In this document: positions 5,475 through 9,217 of the stretch, in pieces
Numbering within the stretch: the stretch's first letter is position 1
Layout of the letters: each line of letters opens with the position of its first letter
NCBI GenBank assembly: GCA_025928535.1
Contig: JAICJJ010000075.1
Span: forward strand, 1 to 9,217
Source of the DNA: Thermomicrobiales bacterium
Lineage (GTDB): Bacteria; Chloroflexota; Chloroflexia; Thermomicrobiales; UBA6265
DNA: 9,217 bases
Direction of reading: 5' to 3'
Translations under genes and position numbers: made by a program
Notes under the pieces: generated by a model
Told to the model about the DNA's origin: nothing
The model's database searches: none
Seen by the model: the letters and a program-made list of their open reading frames with translations, nothing else

Positions 5475-7190
5475 TCAGATCGCGATGCTGTTCAGATTGC
5501 TCGCCAGATATTCGGCCGCGTACCAGGCATGGGCCTGGATCGTCTCGGTCGGGTTGTAGCCGGAACTGCCCGGGAAGGTGGAGCCGCCGAGGATCATCAG
5601 GTTCGGGGCCTCGTGCGCCAGGCCGTAGCGATTGACGACTGAGGCGGCTGGGTCGTCGCCCATGCGCGTCCCGCCGTAGGCATGGGTGTTGATCGGCAAC
5701 GGCGTTCCGGCCGGGAAGTTTGGCCACGTCTGCGCGGCGCCCATCGCCGTGAGCAGTTCCGCCAATTTGGCGTCCATGAACCGGGCCGCCTTGATTTCGT
5801 TTTCCTTGGCGTCCAGGGTCACGCGAATCACCGGCACGCCCAGCGGGTCTTTCACCGTTGGGTCGAGGTCGAGAAAGACATCCGCATACGGGAGCGGTTC
5901 GACCTGGGCGAACGCCGACCCGACCGAATTGGCGTTCTCGTGCACCCACCGCTTGTAGACGGCGCCCCACTGTGGGACGCCCGGCGCGATGCCGCGCGAA
6001 TGGCCAATGGGCAACTCGCTGTTGCCGGCGAAGATGACCGCGCCGCGGATGAAGCCGAGCCCGGTGTGATCGAAGTGGTCGCCGTTGAGGTCGTCCATGG
6101 CCACGGCCTGCCCGCCGGCGCCGGACATGACGTTGAGCCGCTTGCCGGGGAAGAGCGCGGTGCGGCCGGCGTACGCCTGCGACAGGTAGTTCTTGCCGAC
6201 CTGCCCGCTGTTGTTGGCCAGACCATCGGCATACGCGGCGGAGGTGGAAAGCAGCAGCAGGCGCACGTTTTCGTAGAGATAGGCGCTGAGGATCACGACC
6301 CCGGCCGGTTGCACCTGCGGCGCATGCTGCTCATCCAGATATTCGACGCCGGTGACCTGGCCGCGATCGTTGCTCTGGATGCGCATGACCCGGCAATTGG
6401 GCCGCACCTCGAGCCGGCCTGACGCCTCGGCGCGGCGGATGGCGGAGACCAGAGTGCTCGACTTGGAGTTGTTCCAGCAGCCAAAGCCGCTGCAATAGCC
6501 GCAGTAGGTGCACGCCGGCCGGTCGTCGAAGGGTACGCTGGCGATCGCCGCCGGCTGCGGAAAGGGGTGGTAACCCAGGCTGGTCATCGCTGCCCGAGCC
6601 AATTCGCCGTAGCCAAACGAGCGCATCGGCGGCATCGGGAAGGCGCGGGAGCGCGGCGACTCGAAGGGATTGCCGCCGTCGACCAAGGCGCCGTTGATGT
6701 TGCCGGCCTGCCCGGAGACGCCGATCAAGTACTCGACCCGATCGTAATACGGCTCCAGATCGTCGTAGGAGATTGGCCAGTCGACCAGCGTCGAAGTTGG
6801 CGGAATGACGGCATTCCCATAGCGGGCGATGGTGGTGCTACGCGTCCTGAAGTCATCGGACCGGAAGCGCCAACTTTGCGTTCCGTAATGAACGCTCGTG
6901 CCGCCGACCATGTTCGCCATCGAGACGGGCGGGATCGGCGGCTGTGTTGGCGCGTTGGCATTTGGGCGCCAGGTCGGAATTTCGTGGTTGTATTTCGGCT
7001 CGCCGGTCCAGTACCGGATCATGCCCGAGATCTCATCGTCGTTGGCCAGGAAGTCGCCGAGGCCCAGGCGCGGCCCGGCTTCCAGCCCAACCACGTTGAC
7101 GCCGGCTTGGGTCAGCACGTGGGCGGCGATGCCGCCGGCGGCGCCCAGGCCAATGATGACCACATCGGCTTTCGGCAGGGCGTTGGTCAC
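5475..7190 (-). CDS. GMC-family FAD oxidoreductase, gluconate/glucose dehydrogenase-type large subunit
   Basis: 571 residues. It would oxidise a sugar, polyol or similar alcohol using FAD. The N-terminal Rossmann motif VVIIGLGAAGG (10-20) with E37 in GLEAG binds the FAD ADP part; GGTSVHYGTQSWRF (97-110) is the GMC flavin-contact segment. The C-terminal GMC domain shows NTHAYGGTRMG (501-511; presumed catalytic H503) and GYNPTET (544-550; N546). A Cys cluster C227-x2-C230-x2-C233-x4-C238 lies where FAD-glucose and gluconate dehydrogenases carry Cys, some of which bind a 3Fe-4S cluster; whether it does so here is inference. There is no signal peptide, as expected for a subunit carried out by its Tat-bearing partner. 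The start is GTG 7188-7190, overlapping the upstream stop by 4 bases (GTGA), with GGGGGGA 7 bases ahead. No cytochrome subunit gene follows, so the electron acceptor is unknown, and so is the substrate. Confidence 0.92.
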   Translation of the reverse strand: MTNALPKADVVIIGLGAAGGIAAHVLTQAGVNVVGLEAGPRLGLGDFLANDDEISGMIRYWTGEPKYNHEIPTWRPNANAPTQPPIPPVSMANMVGGTSVHYGTQSWRFRSDDFRTRSTTIARYGNAVIPPTSTLVDWPISYDDLEPYYDRVEYLIGVSGQAGNINGALVDGGNPFESPRSRAFPMPPMRSFGYGELARAAMTSLGYHPFPQPAAIASVPFDDRPACTYCGYCSGFGCWNNSKSSTLVSAIRRAEASGRLEVRPNCRVMRIQSNDRGQVTGVEYLDEQHAPQVQPAGVVILSAYLYENVRLLLLSTSAAYADGLANNSGQVGKNYLSQAYAGRTALFPGKRLNVMSGAGGQAVAMDDLNGDHFDHTGLGFIRGAVIFAGNSELPIGHSRGIAPGVPQWGAVYKRWVHENANSVGSAFAQVEPLPYADVFLDLDPTVKDPLGVPVIRVTLDAKENEIKAARFMDAKLAELLTAMGAAQTWPNFPAGTPLPINTHAYGGTRMGDDPAASVVNRYGLAHEAPNLMILGGSTFPGSSGYNPTETIQAHAWYAAEYLASNLNSIAI

Positions 7191-7888
7191 CAGCCGGTCC
7201 CCCCAAACTGCTTGACGGAGAGGTGCAGCGGTTTGACATCCGCGTCGATCTGCTGGTCGGCCTCGGTCCAGACCAGCTTGATGCCGGGGTAGGCCATGAG
7301 ATCCCAGCCGGCAAAGTTCCGGTTGCCGCCGTAGATCGGGTCGCCGAACATGCCCTGTCGCGTCTGCTCCAGCAAAAGGGCGAACGCGCCCTTCGGGGCA
7401 TCGGCCAGTTCCCCGGCTTCGAGCCGGGTCAGCAATTCGTCCTGTCGCTCGGGCGTGGCGGCGGCGAAGCCGTTCCCGGCCGCGCCGGTGTCGAGCGCCG
7501 CCAGCAGCGCCTGGAACAGCGGCAGATGAGCGGCGTTGGGGCCGGCCAGGCCACGATCGATGAAGACATGCACGCCCGCTTCGTCGGCGCCGGGACCGAG
7601 GTCGTCGGTGGGAATGAGGCGGCCGACCACCGCCCGCAACGTGGCGAATTCGCGCGGGGAGAGCGCGACGGGCGCCTCGTCGTCCAGCGAGTCCGGGATC
7701 GTTCGGGAGAGGAATTCGAGCCAGCCGGGAATGCGCTCGGCTGGGACGCCGGCAGCCAGCGCGCGAGCGGGAAATGCGGCCACGGCCGCCAACGAACTTC
7801 CGGCGGCGACTCCGCTCGAAAGCAGGAGGCGGCGCCTGGCGATGCGCAGCTGGGTCGGCAGTATCGGCAAAGAGTGGTCATCCGGCAT
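7187..7888 (-). CDS. Tat-exported gluconate 2-dehydrogenase subunit 3 family protein
   Basis: 233 residues. Residues 1-45 form a Tat signal: RIARRRLLLSSG (15-26), a hydrophobic Ala-rich core and an ARALA cleavage-type site at 41-45. The mature part matches the Gluconate_2-dh3 family, with LSPREFATLRAVVGRLIPTD (76-95) and the hallmark GMFGDPIYGGNRNFAGW (179-195) followed by MAYPG. In known FAD-glucose and gluconate dehydrogenases this small subunit helps mature the FAD subunit and carries it through the Tat system. Its stop overlaps the GMC gene by 4 bases, so the two are co-translated. The start is ATG 7886-7888 with AGGAGA (7898-7903) ahead; an in-frame TTG at 7910-7912 would add 8 residues, but the ribosome site lies inside that extension. 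There is one operon promoter candidate upstream. The assignment is strong; the partner enzyme's substrate remains open. Confidence 0.9.
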   Translation of the reverse strand: MPDDHSLPILPTQLRIARRRLLLSSGVAAGSSLAAVAAFPARALAAGVPAERIPGWLEFLSRTIPDSLDDEAPVALSPREFATLRAVVGRLIPTDDLGPGADEAGVHVFIDRGLAGPNAAHLPLFQALLAALDTGAAGNGFAAATPERQDELLTRLEAGELADAPKGAFALLLEQTRQGMFGDPIYGGNRNFAGWDLMAYPGIKLVWTEADQQIDADVKPLHLSVKQFGGTGW

Positions 7889-7923
7889 TGGGCCTGCTCT
7901 CCTGTGGAGCAAATTGCCGCACG

Positions 7924-7952
7924 ATCATCCCATCCTTGACCTCGCTCCGCAA
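7924..7952 (-). promoter_or_regulatory. Candidate promoter of the dehydrogenase operon
   Basis: On the minus strand TTGCGG (7952-7947), a 17-base spacer and GATGAT (7929-7924; 4 of 6 to TATAAT) preceded by TGg, an extended -10. Transcription would begin near 7917, about 30 bases before the ATG at 7888. Confidence 0.42.
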
Positions 7953-7977
7953 TGGTTGCAGGCGTGACTCGCCCTGT

Positions 7978-7992
7978 GGCCGCGGCGCGGCC
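7978..7992. other. Short GC hairpin between operons
   Basis: GGCCGC (7978-7983), loop GGC, GCGGCC (7987-7992). On the plus strand a CTTTTC tract follows at 7997-8002, but no plus-strand gene precedes it, so a terminator role is unproven. It lies just upstream of the dehydrogenase promoter candidate. Confidence 0.25.
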
Positions 7993-8022
7993 TCGAACTT
8001 TTCATCGCTCGTGCGGCCCCGT

Positions 8023-8046
8023 TGCATCGACCGAGGTTCGGATGCA
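8023..8046 (-). terminator. Possible terminator after the glycosyltransferase gene
   Basis: TGCAT (8023-8027) pairs with ATGCA (8042-8046), and inside it CCGA (8031-8034) pairs with TCGG (8038-8041), with a 3-base bulge on one side. It lies about 70 bases beyond the minus-strand stop at 8114 and before the next operon. There is no T-run, so confidence is low. Confidence 0.25.
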
Positions 8047-8113
8047 GGCATTCAGGCGCGATCGACAAGGCGAAGCGGAGGGAGGCGGAACGGCGACAGA
8101 CGCCGGTCACGCA

Positions 8114-8932
8114 TCACGGCGCCGCGGAGCGGCCGATGTCGCTGTGTCCGATCCGGCGAGGCGGCGCGGGCGGCGCGTCTGATCGCGGCCGTCGCCCGAA
8201 GCGCATCCGCCACAGCCCATGCAGGTCTTCGCGGATCGTTTTCGGAATGTCGACCCGGCTGTCGAGATCTTCGATCCATTCGACCGGGATTTCCCGAATC
8301 TGGACGCCGCGCGCGACGGCCAGCAGCAGCAACTCGGTGTCGAAAAACCATTCGTCGTTTTCGACCGCCGGCAGCAGCGCCTGCGCCGCCTCGCGCGTCA
8401 GCGCCTTGAAACCGCATTGGGCGTCGGAAAAGCCGGGGCGGAAAAACGCCCGGATCAGCAGGTTGTAGCCGCGGGACAAGGCTTCGCGTTTCCATTGCCG
8501 GGTGACGACGGCCCCGCGGCGAAGGCGAGAGCCGATCGCGATGTCGCTTTCGCCGGCCACGAGGGGCGCGAGCAGCGGCGGCAATGCCCTGAGGTTCGTC
8601 GAGAGATCGACGTCCATGTAGGCGACGATGTCGGCGTCGGACGCGAGCCAGGCCGCCTTGAGCGCCCGGCCGCGCCCCTTGCGGTCGAGGTGGAGGACGC
8701 GCACGCGGTCGTCAACGGCGAGGGCGCGGGCGATCGTCAGCGTTGCATCGGTCGAAGCGTTGTCGGCGATGACGATCCGCCAGCGCCAGGGCAGGTTGGC
8801 GTCCAGCCAGGCGCGCAGCGCCGTGACATTGGTCGCGAGCGTCGCCGCTTCGTTGTAGACCGGAATGACGACGTCGATCGTCGGCCCGGCGCCGTATTGA
8901 GATTCGCTTGGCTGGATCGGTTCGAGCGGCAT
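8114..8932 (-). CDS. Family 2 glycosyltransferase, dolichyl/polyprenyl-phosphate sugar transferase-like
   Basis: 272 residues, a GT-A fold enzyme that transfers a sugar from a nucleotide donor, in this subgroup most often to polyprenyl (undecaprenyl-type) phosphate. Residues 19-27 give the first strand, IDVVIPVYN; ADNASTDAT follows at 56-64; DRKGRGRALKAAW at 83-95; the metal-binding DxD is D107-V-D109 in YMDVDLST. FSDAQCGFKALTR (168-180) and NDEWFFDTELLLLA (192-205) are typical of the DPM1/ALG5-like branch. There is no membrane segment, so it would act at the inner face of the membrane as a soluble or peripheral protein, unlike GtrB-type relatives with two C-terminal helices. The last about 25 residues are Pro/Arg-rich and unlikely to be structured. 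The start is supported by GAGGAAA (8938-8944) 5 bases before ATG. It follows the flippase-like gene by 33 bases, so the two form an operon and suggest production and handling of a lipid-linked sugar. Donor and acceptor are unknown. Confidence 0.9.
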   Translation of the reverse strand: MPLEPIQPSESQYGAGPTIDVVIPVYNEAATLATNVTALRAWLDANLPWRWRIVIADNASTDATLTIARALAVDDRVRVLHLDRKGRGRALKAAWLASDADIVAYMDVDLSTNLRALPPLLAPLVAGESDIAIGSRLRRGAVVTRQWKREALSRGYNLLIRAFFRPGFSDAQCGFKALTREAAQALLPAVENDEWFFDTELLLLAVARGVQIREIPVEWIEDLDSRVDIPKTIREDLHGLWRMRFGRRPRSDAPPAPPRRIGHSDIGRSAAP

Positions 8933-8965
8933 CTGGATTTCCTCGCGCCCGTTCGGCGCATGACG

Positions 8966-9217
8966 TCAATGGCCGCGCCGCGCCAGGGTCAGCGCGCCGC
9001 CGACGGCGATGACGCTCCAGTAGGTGATGGCGCGGGCGAGCAACACGATCGCGGCGGCGCTGTCGGCGGCGACGCCGAGACGAAGCAAGACGACGGCCAG
9101 TCCCGCTTCGGTCAGGCCGAGGCCGCTGGGCAACACGGGGATGGCGGTCAGCAACGCGCCGAACAACGCCGCGGCGAGCGCCGCGCTCGGGCCGAGCGGC
9201 GCGCCGACGGCGCGGGC
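8966..9217 (-). CDS. Flippase-like / lysylphosphatidylglycerol synthase TM-domain membrane protein (C-terminal end)
   Basis: Only the last 83 residues are in the window; the frame is open to the right edge, so the gene starts outside. Two hydrophobic segments are seen, one around AALAAALFGALLTAIPVLPSG and one around AIVLLARAITYWSVIAVGGAL, with a short basic tail LARRGH inside the cell. The motif LPSGLGLTEAG between them is the conserved PGGxGxxE-like signature of the LPG_synthase_TM / UPF0104 flippase-like family. The TTG at 9164-9166 within it is an internal Leu codon, not a start. Such proteins often sit beside glycosyltransferases in envelope loci and are thought to move or modify lipids, in keeping with the glycosyltransferase gene 33 bases downstream. 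The family assignment from this fragment is fairly firm; the role is inferred. Confidence 0.8.
   Translation of the reverse strand, partial: ARAVGAPLGPSAALAAALFGALLTAIPVLPSGLGLTEAGLAVVLLRLGVAADSAAAIVLLARAITYWSVIAVGGALTLARRGH

Noticed and set aside
5682..6422. Plus-strand open frame opposite the GMC oxidoreductase
   Set aside because: Shadow of a gene with clear FAD and GMC motifs; no ribosome site or recognisable domain of its own.
6567..7292. Second plus-strand open frame opposite the GMC gene and the small subunit
   Set aside because: It spans two oppositely coded, overlapping genes with strong motifs; the composition is that of an antisense frame.
8961..8968. TGACGTCA palindrome
   Set aside because: It overlaps the stop codon of the flippase-like gene. 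A single 8-bp palindrome with no other support is not evidence of an operator.
1..9217. tRNA, rRNA, CRISPR array, insertion sequence, phage or defence genes
   Set aside because: No cloverleaf sequence, regularly spaced repeats, transposase motif or terminal inverted repeats were found on reading either strand.

Overview
The window is GC-rich DNA with densely packed genes, strong third-position GC bias, GTG starts and good Shine-Dalgarno sites. Three things suggest a member of the Chloroflexota (Thermomicrobia-like) or a close relative. One is an ECF sigma factor gene coupled to a single-pass membrane protein whose N-terminus resembles the anti-sigma proteins common in that phylum. The second is a Tat signal peptide of the 'SRR..GLAAG' type. 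The third is a Tat-exported gluconate-dehydrogenase-type small subunit beside a GMC oxidoreductase. The taxonomic call is an inference from gene style, not from a marker gene.

Layout. (1) 1-306: no confident gene. (2) 307-987, minus: membrane-anchored NTF2/SnoaL-like protein. (3) 1090-1123: perfect 15-bp GC hairpin. (4) 1124-1466, minus: apparently frameshifted gene for a Tat-exported protein that no simple ORF scan would show. (5) 1568-1645: two back-to-back copies of the same promoter-like motif, GTAACAC-N14-CGTCTG, one facing each way. (6) 1785-3567, plus: ECF sigma factor overlapping a membrane-tethered double-cupin-like protein, the presumed anti-sigma or sensor. (7) 3704-5365, plus: secreted family 5 solute-binding protein with no transporter genes beside it. 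(8) 5475-7888, minus: two-gene operon for a periplasmic or extracellular flavin dehydrogenase (Tat-exported small subunit, then FAD subunit). (9) 8114-9217, minus: family 2 glycosyltransferase preceded by the C-terminal end of a flippase-like membrane protein that runs off the window.

How the parts may work together. The sigma factor, its membrane partner and the broken Tat gene look like one regulatory unit. The paired motifs have the geometry of ECF promoters and would let the sigma factor switch on its own operon and the divergent exported-protein gene together. The solute-binding protein and the dehydrogenase are separate, convergent units for uptake and for oxidation of small molecules outside the membrane. 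The last two genes belong to cell-envelope glycan or glycolipid synthesis. The most novel part is the 1090-1790 regulatory region with its disrupted gene; the rest are recognisable families in somewhat unusual arrangements.
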